The position numbers and the translations under genes are program-made. Shown here one piece after another: positions 21,577 through 31,602 of a stretch of DNA of 61,332 bases. The stretch is from Flavobacterium saliperosum (GTDB taxonomy: Bacteria > Bacteroidota > Bacteroidia > Flavobacteriales > Flavobacteriaceae): NCBI RefSeq assembly GCF_900100625.1, contig NZ_FMTY01000009.1:1-61332 (forward strand). Reading direction: 5' to 3'. The notes beneath the pieces were generated by a model. The model was not told the DNA's origin, did no database searches, and saw nothing but the letters and a program-made list of their open reading frames with translations. How positions within the stretch are numbered: position 1 is the stretch's first letter; every line of letters starts with the position of its first letter.

Positions 21577-23907
21577 TTAACCTATCACATCCAATTTAGC
21601 AAATCGCAACAATAACTTCTTAATTCCGCCCACCTCAAATTTGATTTCGGCTTTTTTATCGGCACCTACCCCTTCTAAATTCAGGACTTGACCTTTTCCG
21701 AAACGTTCGTGCATTACCACATTTCCGACAGCCAGTTTATTGTCAAACAAATTTGGGGAAGCACTTGGCGCTGAACCCGAAACAGGCTTCAATTTACGAA
21801 TATTTAAGTTAGGTTTCGGTTCGTTATCCGTAATATATTTGGGTGGTGTTCTTGTTACCGGTTTTGACAGGCGCAATTTTGATTTGTCCACGTCGCCGAA
21901 AATATCGGTATTGATCATCGGTTTGTAACGGTAATTCGTTTCCACCGGCGTTAAGTATTCCAGATATTGCGAATCGATTTCTTCGATGAAACGCGAAGGT
22001 TCGCTGTCTACCAGTTTCCCCCAACGGTAACGCGATTGCGCATAAGTCAAATACGCCTGATGTTCCGCGCGGGTTAAGGCTACGTAAAACAAACGGCGTT
22101 CTTCTTCCAGTTCGCTTCGGGTATTCATACTCATCGCACTCGGGAACAAATCTTCTTCCATTCCTACGATAAAAACCGTTGGGAATTCCAAACCTTTTGC
22201 CAGGTGAATGGTCATTAACGCTACCCGGTCGTCATCACCGGTATCGTTATCCAAATCGGTTGCCAAAGCAACATCTTCCAGGAATTCCGATAAGGCACCA
22301 CGAGCACCGTCCACTTCTTTCTGTCCTTCGATGAAATCCTTGATACCGCCCATTAAAACTTCTATGTTTTCAATACGCGCAATACCTTCCGGTGTTCCGT
22401 CTTTTTTCAGTTCCTGAATCAATCCTGTTTTCTTGGTAACGTGATCGGTCAGATAAAGGGCGTCCTGATTTTCGTTGATAATCTGGAAACTCTTAATCAT
22501 CATTACGAAATCCTGTAACTTATTTTTGGTTCCCGAATTCAGTTTCAAATCAATTTTATCGATGTGCTCCATCACTTCAAAAATGGAACGCTTGTAATGA
22601 TTTGCCGCAACGGTAAGCTTCTCAATCGTTGAATTCCCGATACCTCGTGCCGGGTAATTGATAACACGTACCAAAGCTTCTTCGTCTTTCGGGTTGATTA
22701 CCAAACGTAAATAACACAATACATCTTTGATTTCCTTACGTTGGTAAAACGACAATCCACCGTAAATTCGGTACGGAATGTCTCTTTTTCGCAAGGCATC
22801 TTCCATCGCGCGGGATTGTGCGTTGGTTCGGTATAAAATGGCAAATTGCCCGTTCATCATTTGCTTCTGCATTTTCTCTTCGAAAATGGTTGCTGCCACA
22901 AAACGGCCCTCTTCCCCATCGGTTAAACTGCGGTGAATTTTAATCTTCGGTCCGAAATCATTGGCGGTCCAAACAATTTTATCCAATTTTACCTTATTCT
23001 TATCGATGATGGTATTGGCTGCTTCCACAATATTCTTGGTCGAACGGTAGTTTTGCTCCAATCGGTAAGTCTGAACTCCTTCGTAATCCTTTTGGAAATT
23101 CAGAATGTTGTTGATGTTCGCTCCACGGAAGGCATAAATACTCTGCGCGTCATCTCCTACAACACAAATGTTCTGAAATCGATCGGATAATGCACGTACA
23201 ATCAGATACTGTGAATGGTTCGTATCCTGGTACTCATCTACTAATATATAACGGAAACGGTCTTGGTATTTCGCCAAAACATCCGGAAAACGATTCAGTA
23301 ACTCATTGGTTTTCAATAACAAATCGTCGAAATCCATCGCACCCGACTTGAAGCAACGCTCCACATAATTCTGATAGATTTCTCCCATACGCGGTTTTTT
23401 GCTCATCGCATCGGCTTCCATCAGTTCCGGATTATTGAAATAGGCTTTAACGGTAATCAGACTGTTTTTATATGAGGAAATTCTACTGAAAACCTGTTTA
23501 GGTTTATAAATATCCTTATCCAATTGCATTTCTTTGATAATCTGACCAATCAGTCGCACGGAATCCTGAGCATCGTAAATGGTGAAGTTGCTCGGATAAC
23601 CCAATTTATCGGCTTCGATTCGTAAAATCTTGGCGAAAACCGAGTGAAAGGTTCCCATCCAGAGGTTTTTCGCTTCGGCTCCAACAATATCGGTGATACG
23701 TTTTTTCATTTCACGTGCCGCCTTGTTGGTAAACGTCAGTGATAAAATATTAAACGCATCTACGCCGAGGTGAATCAAATTGGCAATACGAACGGTAAGT
23801 ACACGTGTTTTGCCTGATCCGGCACCGGCAATGACAATCATCGGGCCGTCTTTTTGCAGTACGGGTGCACGTTGCGCTTCGTTAAGCTGATTTATTATTT
23901 GTTGCAT
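21577..23907 (-). CDS. pcrA: UvrD/PcrA-type superfamily 1 DNA helicase
   Basis: This 776-residue protein from the ATG at 23907 begins MQQIINQLNEAQRAPVL; an upstream in-frame ATG at 23931 adds only 8 residues. It is a 3'-5' helicase of the UvrD/PcrA group used in repair and conflict resolution. Motifs: Q motif LNEAQ, Walker A AGAGSGKT (27-34), TFTNKAAREM (Ia), YILVDEYQDTN (II), VGDDAQSIYAFRGA (III), YRSTKNI (IV), LMTIHLAKGLEF (V) and FYVALTRAE (VI). The C-terminal tail keeps the Tudor-like KVGNVVMHERFGKGQVL-type segment (HERFGKGQVLNLEG) that binds RNA polymerase in PcrA. Confidence 0.95.
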   Translation of the reverse strand: MQQIINQLNEAQRAPVLQKDGPMIVIAGAGSGKTRVLTVRIANLIHLGVDAFNILSLTFTNKAAREMKKRITDIVGAEAKNLWMGTFHSVFAKILRIEADKLGYPSNFTIYDAQDSVRLIGQIIKEMQLDKDIYKPKQVFSRISSYKNSLITVKAYFNNPELMEADAMSKKPRMGEIYQNYVERCFKSGAMDFDDLLLKTNELLNRFPDVLAKYQDRFRYILVDEYQDTNHSQYLIVRALSDRFQNICVVGDDAQSIYAFRGANINNILNFQKDYEGVQTYRLEQNYRSTKNIVEAANTIIDKNKVKLDKIVWTANDFGPKIKIHRSLTDGEEGRFVAATIFEEKMQKQMMNGQFAILYRTNAQSRAMEDALRKRDIPYRIYGGLSFYQRKEIKDVLCYLRLVINPKDEEALVRVINYPARGIGNSTIEKLTVAANHYKRSIFEVMEHIDKIDLKLNSGTKNKLQDFVMMIKSFQIINENQDALYLTDHVTKKTGLIQELKKDGTPEGIARIENIEVLMGGIKDFIEGQKEVDGARGALSEFLEDVALATDLDNDTGDDDRVALMTIHLAKGLEFPTVFIVGMEEDLFPSAMSMNTRSELEEERRLFYVALTRAEHQAYLTYAQSRYRWGKLVDSEPSRFIEEIDSQYLEYLTPVETNYRYKPMINTDIFGDVDKSKLRLSKPVTRTPPKYITDNEPKPNLNIRKLKPVSGSAPSASPNLFDNKLAVGNVVMHERFGKGQVLNLEGVGADKKAEIKFEVGGIKKLLLRFAKLDVIG

Positions 23908-23989
23908 TTTATTGGAATCGCTGAGTCTCAAAGTAAACTGTATTTCTTAGTTTATGATATTATAATCGACAAAAATAAATATAAAAAAA

Positions 23990-24013
23990 AGACATTCAAG
24001 TGTTGAATGTCTT
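23990..24013 (-). terminator. Terminator of the carboxypeptidase-regulatory-like gene
   Basis: The stem GACATTCAA / TTGAATGTC has a three-to-four-base loop and, on the minus strand, a following U-run. Confidence 0.8.
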
Positions 24014-24026
24014 AATATATTATTTT

Positions 24027-25199
24027 CTACAATTTATTAGCCAGGCTTTCGATGATTTGCTTTTCTTCTTCCGTTGGTGTCAGTCCGGAATCGAATTCCC
24101 AATAGTTGGTTAGAATCGTATTTCGTTTGTTAAACAGTGATTTTTCTTTATAGACATCTTCTTTGTCGTAGGGAACCGGTTTGGTAGCAAAATTAGTAGT
24201 TACAAGATAATTTTTGACTTCGATTCGCTCCTCTTCTTTTTTCTTATTGGTTGTTTTGAAACCAATTTCTTCTTTGGAATACGCCAAATAATAGTTCTTA
24301 CCGTCGTATTTGTAAGTAGCATTGAAAACCGAATTGAAAATCTTTCCTTTAATCACTAAAAAATCCGTTACCCCTTTGAATTCATAACGTTCGGTAAGAA
24401 CTGAAGAATTGATTTCGATGATGATGTTCTTTTTGTAATCGTATACCACAAAAAAATCGGGTAAATACTCGTCGATTTCAATCAACGGTCGGATGTTCAT
24501 GATATAATAATCGTCGTTTCCCGGATAGGTTTTAATTTCGTATTCGTATTTTTTCTTCGAGTAGGCTTCGACTACTTTATTCAGATATTTAAATTCGTAA
24601 TAATTGCCCATGATGTCGTTTAAATTATACCCTAACGTACTTTCGTCAACCACATCATCAATAAGTCCATAAAACCGGTTTTGTTCCACCAGAATATCCG
24701 TTTTGACGTTTGTTGGCCTTCCCTGAATGTAAAAATTCAGAAGTCCGTCATTAAAAGACGTGTACTTGTCGTTGCGTTTAAAAAACTCCCGCACATAAAT
24801 TTTGAGATTTACCGGAATAGTCAGTTTATCGCTGGAATTCTGAACCAGTTTCTTTAAAATCTCCTGCGGATGTTTTGTGGTAATAATAACTTCTTCCAAC
24901 GTTTTGTTACTGCTGTCCATGTAGATGATGTTCTCCTTCAGTTTTAAGGACGCCGAATTGACCGTAATGGTTTTGTAGGAAGTGTGTGAAATTTGAATTT
25001 TTGATGGTTTCTCCAATGAAATTTTAAAAATACCGTCTTTGTTACTCACCAATCCCTGTTTGGTATTCAGTACCGTAATGGAAGCATCTTCAATGGGAAG
25101 GTTTGTTTCGTAATCCTTTAAGGCTACAGTGATTTCAACATTCTGAGAGAAAACATTGAAAGACACAAAAAACAGAAAAACCAGTAAACCCTTATTCAT
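24027..25199 (-). CDS. Exported protein with carboxypeptidase-regulatory-like domain
   Basis: This 390-residue protein has a signal peptide (NKGLLVFLFFVSFNVFSQN). Residues 22-105 form a CarboxypepD_reg-like beta sandwich (LKDYETNLPIEDASITVLNT..GLVSNKDGIFKISL..HTSYKTITV), as found at the start of TonB-dependent transporters. The remainder (about 110-390) is a beta-rich region of unknown function, common in Bacteroidetes envelope proteins. No TonB barrel follows. Probably periplasmic or surface-exposed. Confidence 0.85.
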   Translation of the reverse strand: MNKGLLVFLFFVSFNVFSQNVEITVALKDYETNLPIEDASITVLNTKQGLVSNKDGIFKISLEKPSKIQISHTSYKTITVNSASLKLKENIIYMDSSNKTLEEVIITTKHPQEILKKLVQNSSDKLTIPVNLKIYVREFFKRNDKYTSFNDGLLNFYIQGRPTNVKTDILVEQNRFYGLIDDVVDESTLGYNLNDIMGNYYEFKYLNKVVEAYSKKKYEYEIKTYPGNDDYYIMNIRPLIEIDEYLPDFFVVYDYKKNIIIEINSSVLTERYEFKGVTDFLVIKGKIFNSVFNATYKYDGKNYYLAYSKEEIGFKTTNKKKEEERIEVKNYLVTTNFATKPVPYDKEDVYKEKSLFNKRNTILTNYWEFDSGLTPTEEEKQIIESLANKL

Positions 25200-25298
25200 A
25201 AGTTTCTTTTGAGGTCTAACAAAAATAACTAAAAAGATTACAAGGTTATAATCATACTATCAATATTATTTTATTTTTGTAGAAATAAAACAAAAAAA

Positions 25299-25817
25299 AT
25301 GGATTACTCAAAAATCATTGAAATAGCAGCCTATTCCCTTCCTTCGGTAATTACCGGCGGAGTGGCGTATTACTTTTTTAATTCGTATTTAAAAAACGAA
25401 GAAGGTCGAAGACGTTTTCTTTTACACAAAGAATCACAAAAAACAGCGTTGCCTTTGCGTTTACAGGCTTATGAGCGCATGGCGTTGTTTTTGGAGCGTA
25501 TCAATCCCGGAAAGTTATTGGTTCGCATTGCGCCGCTTTCTACCGATAAAAACGATTATGAGGCGCTTTTGATTCGTCATATCGAACAGGAATTCGAGCA
25601 CAACTTGACGCAACAGGTGTATATTTCGGATGAGTGCTGGAATATCATTCTGACAGCCAAAAACACGATTATCCAAACCATCCGTAAAACAACGTTGAAA
25701 GCTGAAAACGCGGATAAACTGAGAGAGATGATTCTAACGGATTTAATGGAAAGCCAATCGCCAACCGTTTTAGCGTTGTCCTTCATCAAAAATGAAATCA
25801 CCGAAATTATCGGATAA
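25299..25817 (+). CDS. Membrane-anchored cytoplasmic protein, unknown
   Basis: This 172-residue protein has an N-terminal helix (about residues 8-28, IAAYSLPSVITGGVAYYFF) followed by a conserved helical domain: KTALPLRLQAYERMALFLERINPGKLL and HIEQEFEHNLTQQVYISDECW. I recognise it as a widespread Flavobacteriia protein without known role. A -7 box (tatttttg, 25272-25279) lies just upstream, and its stop overlaps the arm of a bidirectional terminator. Confidence 0.8.
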   Translation: MDYSKIIEIAAYSLPSVITGGVAYYFFNSYLKNEEGRRRFLLHKESQKTALPLRLQAYERMALFLERINPGKLLVRIAPLSTDKNDYEALLIRHIEQEFEHNLTQQVYISDECWNIILTAKNTIIQTIRKTTLKAENADKLREMILTDLMESQSPTVLALSFIKNEITEIIG

Positions 25818-25852
25818 CAAAAAAGCCCTGAAATTTTCAGGGCTTTTTTGTT
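25816..25852. terminator. Bidirectional terminator
   Basis: The stem AACAAAAAAGCCCTGAAA / TTTCAGGGCTTTTTTGTT lies between convergent genes ending at 25817 and 25864. Confidence 0.88.
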
Positions 25853-25863
25853 ATCATTTTTAT

Positions 25864-27609
25864 TTAATTGTCTCTTATGACGTGAATCAATCCTGAAAGA
25901 GTATGCGTTCCGGTCGTATCCGTGAAAGTCCCGTTAAACGTTACATCGGCGTAAGTACCTACCGCCCCTATAGGTGCAGCATTATAGGTAATTGTATTTG
26001 TTCCACCTGATCTTATCACTCCAAAGTCTGTTCCCTGTAAAACAAAGCCCAGCATCGCATTGGCTCCTGTACCGCCGGCTTGTCCATCTATACTGATTTC
26101 TTTTCCTAATTCATTGTTTCTTCCGAAAACAGAAAGGTAATTGTTCATGTCAATCGTAAAAGTTAAATTAGATTGCATTATCACCGTAGGATTACTGTCT
26201 ATCTGATAGGAAATAAATTCAGTAATAGGATTACAGGCCGCAAAATTGCCAACATTTGTAGTGGCCGAATTTGAATAACTATACACTATTGCTTCAGAAT
26301 AATTGGAGGTATTATAATCACCACCTCTTAATGAAAATGTCTCATTTGCTGATGTTCGCACCGTGTTAAAGCTGAATTGCCCATTGTTAACCGGGAAAAA
26401 GAACGACGAATAACCTTCTCTTATCAACATCATATATCCATTGGTCACGTTAGTATTTTCGCAATTCACTAAGTTTCCTGTAACTTGATTAAATATTAGT
26501 GCGGGGGAACCTTCAATTACAATATTTACAACAGCGTCTGTTACGAAAGGTCCAATTGCTGAATTGTAGATAATTGTAGAATAATTGGAAGCATACACCT
26601 GTAAAACCAAAGAACTGTTTTCGGGAATTAGCCCGGATGTTTGTCCATTACTATCGGTTAATCCGAAAGTGCTGTAACCATTCTGATCCGTTAATTCTAT
26701 AATCTGGTTTACCAAAGGATTACCGTTATTATCATGTATATTTATAGTTAGAAGTATTGTAGAATTAGGAATATCACAATTCCACCATGAAAAATGGGAA
26801 ACCGTTCCAACATAAGCATTACCAACTTTTGTTGCACTACCTTCTTCTATCCAATATCCTTTTGCATCGTCAAAATGCCATAGCGGGATAGTGTTTGGGG
26901 CAGTAGCTAATTGAGTAGCATCAATCGCCATTGATATTCCTGCAGTATGTCCTGACGCTATCTGAAGTTTTTGTCCGTTGCTTCCTTTTAGTTCCACATT
27001 CATCATTCCGTAAGTTTCCAAAACTTTTTCGGCACCGCTTTCATCTTTTGCATAAAGCATTCCCGGCATGAGACTGCTTAGGTTTTCATTTGATGCTTCC
27101 AAATGGTACATCGCTACCTGAACATCACCCGTGTAAGCATTACCATTTTCGTCCTGAAAAGCCCCGTCAAAATTTACGGTTGTACCATTAGGCAATGTAA
27201 CTTCGCTTGCGACACCCGATGAAATGATTTGTACCGGAGTATTGGCAATCATCATAATTTTTACATTATTTATGCCACTTGTAGGGACCATTGCTCTTGA
27301 ACCGTCTATAAAACCTGATTTTTTTGAAGTGATATAGGCAAACCGCTTATAAACTCCTGCGCCTTTTATGATAAAAACACCATTGACATCCGTCTGTGTC
27401 GTTTTATTTCCAATTTTAATTTCAGCATTTTGAATGGCAACACCATACTGATCAACCACCTGCCCCATGAAATCACGGGAAACGGCAGCACCGAAATTTT
27501 GAGTAAATGGATCACTAGCATTACTTGAAGAACCGTCATCGTTCGGGTTACAACCTACTATGAATAAAGCGGAAAGCAAAAATGTTAAAAACCTGAAGTG
27601 TTTTTTCAT
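25864..27609 (-). CDS. Large lipoprotein with carboxypeptidase-regulatory-like domain
   Basis: This 581-residue protein has a lipoprotein signal (LLSALFIVGC, Cys20), a Ser/Asp linker, then a CarboxypepD_reg-like domain (about residues 40-120: DFMGQVVDQYGVAIQNAEIKI..TDVNGVFIIKG). The middle carries FDGAFQDENGNAYTGDVQVA and HFDDAKGYWIEEGSATKVGN, typical of large Bacteroidetes surface lipoproteins. A second Big/Ig-like repeat (INIHDNNGNPLVNQIIELTDQNG) follows. The C-terminus is all beta. The function is unknown; surface exposure is likely. Confidence 0.85.
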   Translation of the reverse strand: MKKHFRFLTFLLSALFIVGCNPNDDGSSSNASDPFTQNFGAAVSRDFMGQVVDQYGVAIQNAEIKIGNKTTQTDVNGVFIIKGAGVYKRFAYITSKKSGFIDGSRAMVPTSGINNVKIMMIANTPVQIISSGVASEVTLPNGTTVNFDGAFQDENGNAYTGDVQVAMYHLEASNENLSSLMPGMLYAKDESGAEKVLETYGMMNVELKGSNGQKLQIASGHTAGISMAIDATQLATAPNTIPLWHFDDAKGYWIEEGSATKVGNAYVGTVSHFSWWNCDIPNSTILLTINIHDNNGNPLVNQIIELTDQNGYSTFGLTDSNGQTSGLIPENSSLVLQVYASNYSTIIYNSAIGPFVTDAVVNIVIEGSPALIFNQVTGNLVNCENTNVTNGYMMLIREGYSSFFFPVNNGQFSFNTVRTSANETFSLRGGDYNTSNYSEAIVYSYSNSATTNVGNFAACNPITEFISYQIDSNPTVIMQSNLTFTIDMNNYLSVFGRNNELGKEISIDGQAGGTGANAMLGFVLQGTDFGVIRSGGTNTITYNAAPIGAVGTYADVTFNGTFTDTTGTHTLSGLIHVIRDN

Positions 27610-27678
27610 AAATTGAAGTGTTATACTTACAAAGATGACGAAATAAATGTTTCAATTATGTTAAAGAAAGAAAAAAAC

Positions 27679-29739
27679 TTACAGTAATTTCTGCAATTGT
27701 ACTTTTTCACGCTCTGGCAAAGTCGGAAGCAATTCTTCAAAGTATTTTTTAAACGTATCCTGTTTCACCATTTCCCTTATTTGCTCCCGACAGAATTTGG
27801 TAAACTGCCATTTGTAGTGGGTTAATCCGTTTACGAGATTGGGCAATACGTTTTTATCGGCTTTATTCAGAAACAATAAATTCACAATGGCATTTTGTCT
27901 GGTATTAGCTTCAAACTTCGGTGTGGAATAGGTCAATAATTCATCATAAAACGTTACCTTATTCTCGTTTTGATAGTCTTTTGTCGCTAAAGCCATCGTT
28001 AGCCAGGCTACTCTTAAATTTTTATCGTTAAAGCCAACCCAATCCTTAGTTTTATCTAACAAACTGATACGGTTTTCCGGAAACTGCGCCATCAGATTTT
28101 TAAACGCCATTTCTCTAGTCAGATAGGAAGCGTCATTTAACAGCGTACTGTATTCCGATTTGAAATCCAATGGAATTTGCTTCATTGTTACGGCAATTGC
28201 TTGTCTGACTTTGAGATTGTTGGTCTGCATCGCCTTTACAAGCAATTCTTTTTTCTCTTCAAACGGCACTTCCTGAAGCTGATAAATCACTTCTTCTTTC
28301 AATGGATAAAAAGCATCCGAACCAAAAATCGTTTCAAATTGCTTTTGCTTTTCGGAAAAAGGCGTTTCAAACTGTTCGGTCAGCGCCAGATAATCGGAAA
28401 TGAATTTGTTTTTCTTCAATATTGCCAAGGCTTCCTGTACTTCAAAACCGGATTGTTCCAGCCATACTTTCTTAAATGCATTGGTATCGAATTTGGACAC
28501 TTTATTGACCTCAGCCAGAAAATCATCGGTATTGACGTTTTTGAATCCGTAGTTGTTCAGATAATTTTTAACCGCTTTCCGAAAGTTTTCTTCTCCGATA
28601 TTCCTACGCAAATAATGTAACGCCCAGGCACCTTTCTGATAAAACGTCAGCGAACTTGCTTTTTCATTCATCAGCGGAATTGTATCGTTTTTGGAAGCCC
28701 GTTGCAAGGTTTCGGCCGTTTGGTATAATTCGAAATTAAAATGATCTTCGCCAAACAATTCTTTTTCAGCCAATAAAGCATAATAGGTAGCAAATCCTTC
28801 CTGCAACCAATGATGCTTCCCGGATTGGGCTGTAATCATATCGCCAAACCACTGATGGGCAAGCTCGTGCGCATTCACGTTCACATAGGTTCGGTCGTTA
28901 AACCCAATTTCATCCACCACAAAATCCTGTGCAAAAATCGTAGCACTCGTATTTTCCATTCCGGCATACAAAAAATCCATTACCGGAACCTGACGGTAGA
29001 CTTCCCACGGGTACTTCACGCCTATTTCTCGTTCAAAAAAATCGAATATCTCTTTAGAATACTTGTAAGTTGTCGCGAATTTTGAAGCATCTTCTTCCCT
29101 TAAATAAAATTCCAATGGTGTTCCGGAAGCTGTAATTTCGGTTTGTTTTACAAATTTTCCGATGGCGAGCATAACCAGATAGGAACTCATCGGCTGTTGC
29201 ATCTGATAGTTCCAGGTTTTGATGTTCTCTTTACTGTTATAGCCGACATTTTTCAATACGCCGTTGGAAAGCACGTCAAAATCATTTCGGAAATCAACCG
29301 ATACGTTAAAAATGACCTTCTCATTTACATCGTCAAAACTGGGCAGCCAATGACTGGTGTATTTTCCCTGTCCCTGAGTCCAAATTTGTCCGTTAGAAGC
29401 GTCTCCCACAAAATACATCGTTTGTTTTGGCTGGGCCGAATAGGAAAACTCCAGTTTGTTTTTTCCTTTCTTAAAACCTTTGTAAATCTTCAACGACTTT
29501 CCTGAATTTTTGAATGGAACCGCTTTTCCGTTGATTTTCATTTCACTGAATTCCATTCGCACCGCATCGATTTTTATGGTATCAATCTTAGACTTCACCA
29601 CAAAATCATAAACCACCTTTCCCGTAACGGATTTTTCAATTGCATTTGGGGTCAAATGGGCATTAAGTGATATAAAATCGACTTTTTTGGTTTGTTGTGC
29701 GAAAACAAATGAAGTTATAAAGAGGAATATATATTTCAT
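27679..29739 (-). CDS. M1-family metallopeptidase (aminopeptidase N type)
   Basis: This 686-residue exported protein has a signal peptide (MKYIFLFITSFVFAQ). The M1 hallmarks are all present: the substrate-binding exopeptidase motif GMEN (260-263), the zinc site HELAH (291-295), and the third ligand Glu314 in LQEGFATYY with exactly 18 residues between. The N-terminal beta saddle precedes the thermolysin-like domain, and HEAT-like helical repeats fill about residues 430-686. It should trim N-terminal residues from peptides in the periplasm. It is shorter than cytosolic PepN. Confidence 0.95.
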   Translation of the reverse strand: MKYIFLFITSFVFAQQTKKVDFISLNAHLTPNAIEKSVTGKVVYDFVVKSKIDTIKIDAVRMEFSEMKINGKAVPFKNSGKSLKIYKGFKKGKNKLEFSYSAQPKQTMYFVGDASNGQIWTQGQGKYTSHWLPSFDDVNEKVIFNVSVDFRNDFDVLSNGVLKNVGYNSKENIKTWNYQMQQPMSSYLVMLAIGKFVKQTEITASGTPLEFYLREEDASKFATTYKYSKEIFDFFEREIGVKYPWEVYRQVPVMDFLYAGMENTSATIFAQDFVVDEIGFNDRTYVNVNAHELAHQWFGDMITAQSGKHHWLQEGFATYYALLAEKELFGEDHFNFELYQTAETLQRASKNDTIPLMNEKASSLTFYQKGAWALHYLRRNIGEENFRKAVKNYLNNYGFKNVNTDDFLAEVNKVSKFDTNAFKKVWLEQSGFEVQEALAILKKNKFISDYLALTEQFETPFSEKQKQFETIFGSDAFYPLKEEVIYQLQEVPFEEKKELLVKAMQTNNLKVRQAIAVTMKQIPLDFKSEYSTLLNDASYLTREMAFKNLMAQFPENRISLLDKTKDWVGFNDKNLRVAWLTMALATKDYQNENKVTFYDELLTYSTPKFEANTRQNAIVNLLFLNKADKNVLPNLVNGLTHYKWQFTKFCREQIREMVKQDTFKKYFEELLPTLPEREKVQLQKLL

Positions 29740-29984
29740 GTTTTATAAATCTGAAAAACCAAAAATACAAACAAATAAATTGTATATCCCTATAAGCCAT
29801 TGAAGATCTGTAAAACTCAAAAAAACTTATCTGACTTATATGTTTTAGAATTAAATAATTTAGTTCGTAAGTTTACACTCAAATTCAAATTTGTGAAATC
29901 CCAGGATTGGAAAAACGCAATCACTAATGACTACTTTTTTCATTGGGATACCATGTTCCAATAAAAAACAAATATTATCTGCAC

Positions 29985-30719
29985 ATGATAAAGAAAGCCA
30001 TTTTCAATTGGAGCAGCGGAAAAGATTCTGCATTAGCCCTATACAAAACCCTTCAGAATCCGGATATCGAAATCGTTTCATTACTGACCAGCGTAAACAA
30101 ACAATTCAACCGTATTTCCATGCACGGTGTTCGCGCGGAACTTTTGGAACAACAAGCCGAAAGCATCGGTTTACCACTTCATAAAATGGAAATTCCCGAA
30201 ATGCCTTCCATGGAAGTTTACGAAAACGTAATGCGGGAAACCTTGGAGAAATTTAAAGAAAAAGGGGTTACGCATTCTATTTTCGGAGATATTTTTCTGG
30301 AAGATTTGCGAAAATACCGTGAAGACAAATTGGCGCAAATGCAACTCGAAGGTATCTTCCCATTATGGAAAAACGACACCAAAGAATTGATTCAGGAGTT
30401 TTTGGATTTGGGTTTCAAAACGATTGTAACCTGTGTGAACGAACGCAATCTTAACAAAAGCTTTGCCGGTCGTATCATTGACGCGCAATTTATAGCTGAT
30501 TTACCTGATGATGTTGATGTTTGCGGCGAAAACGGCGAGTTCCATACCTTTACTTTCGACGGGCCGATTTTCTCGAAACCCATTGATTTTGAAGTCGGTG
30601 ACATCGTGTACCGCAAATATGAAAAACCAAAACAGGAAGGGTCCAATGATGCTTGCGACACCAGCAATTCCGATGCTTTTGATTACGGATTTTGGTATTG
30701 CGATTTGATTCCCGGTTAG
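29985..30719 (+). CDS. Diphthine-ammonia-ligase-like ATP-PPase
   Basis: This 244-residue protein starts at the ATG at 29985; an upstream in-frame ATG at 29943 reads a leader not seen in the family. The PP-loop is FNWSSGKDSALALYK (residues 7-21), followed by HGVRAELLEQQAESIGLPL and GDIFLEDLRKYREDKLAQ. The end GENGEFHTFTFDGPIF is the signature of the Dph6-type ATP pyrophosphatase. Bacteria lack diphthamide, so the true substrate is different and unknown. It adenylates and amidates something in the cytoplasm. Confidence 0.88.
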   Translation: MIKKAIFNWSSGKDSALALYKTLQNPDIEIVSLLTSVNKQFNRISMHGVRAELLEQQAESIGLPLHKMEIPEMPSMEVYENVMRETLEKFKEKGVTHSIFGDIFLEDLRKYREDKLAQMQLEGIFPLWKNDTKELIQEFLDLGFKTIVTCVNERNLNKSFAGRIIDAQFIADLPDDVDVCGENGEFHTFTFDGPIFSKPIDFEVGDIVYRKYEKPKQEGSNDACDTSNSDAFDYGFWYCDLIPG

Positions 30720-30724
30720 CTAAA

Positions 30725-31492
30725 TTACATCTCGTTTTGTAACGCTTCCCGAATTGTTTCGGCATCATTAGCCACTTTAGTAATTATTCCTTTCTTATTA
30801 ATAACATAATGCGTCGGAAATAGTTGAGTCTCTAAAGTCTTTTTCATGAATTCGTCCTGATTTGGGATAACAGCATACTCAAAATCTTTTTTTGAAAGGA
30901 ATTGTTTCAAATCGGATTGCGAATCGGAAGCCAAACTAATAAAAACCACATCTTCTCGATTTTTATATTGTGCCACCATTTTATTAAGCAGCGGCATTTC
31001 TTCAACGCATTTTTTACAATGAATGAACCAACACTTCAGCACTACGTTTTTTCCTTTTGTATTTTCTGAAGTATACAAATTCCCATTTAAATCGACGAAA
31101 CGGAACGGTTTCATTTCCTGTCCTTCTTTCAGAAAATTCGCCAATTCAATCTGAGCTACGTTCTTTATGGTACTGCTTATATTTTCATCTGCATTTGCCT
31201 TTAATTTATAAAGTCTGTAAGCGCTATTTCGCTTATCCGAAGAACAACTCAGTGGAATGTATTCTCCCGTACAAAGCGATTTTAAAAAAACCTCTTTACT
31301 GATATCTTTTAAATCAGCATCAAGCGGTTTAAACTTTGAGGAAAGCTTTATGGAGTCGTTATAATACAACCACCAATCCTGATATGAGTTTTCAAGTCGT
31401 CCTCCAATTGCATCATAATCAGTATTATTCGATTTCTGACAGGATACCGTTATAAGAAAACAAATCAGAATGGACATGAAACATCGATACAT
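30725..31492 (-). CDS. TlpA-like thioredoxin-fold lipoprotein
   Basis: This 255-residue protein has a lipoprotein signal (ICFLITVSC, Cys18), an N-terminal domain of unknown function (about 25-115), then a thioredoxin fold with the redox motif CKKC in CWFIHCKKCVEEMP. It has the TlpA-type opening FRFVDLNGNLYTSENTKGK and cis-Pro loop LFPTHYVINKKG. It probably reduces disulfides on periplasmic substrates. It is convergent with the ATP-PPase gene with only 5 bases between stops. Confidence 0.9.
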   Translation of the reverse strand: MYRCFMSILICFLITVSCQKSNNTDYDAIGGRLENSYQDWWLYYNDSIKLSSKFKPLDADLKDISKEVFLKSLCTGEYIPLSCSSDKRNSAYRLYKLKANADENISSTIKNVAQIELANFLKEGQEMKPFRFVDLNGNLYTSENTKGKNVVLKCWFIHCKKCVEEMPLLNKMVAQYKNREDVVFISLASDSQSDLKQFLSKKDFEYAVIPNQDEFMKKTLETQLFPTHYVINKKGIITKVANDAETIREALQNEM

Positions 31493-31602
31493 AAATCGTT
31501 TTTGTGAGATTTACCTCAAATATAGTTTTAAAAATAAATCTAAACATCTTTTAAAATAAAAAAATTAAGTTTTATCTTCGTTTTCAGACTTTACAAGCCA
31601 AA

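Noticed and set aside
28177..28620. 147-codon plus-strand ORF
   Set aside because: Antisense shadow inside the M1 peptidase gene.
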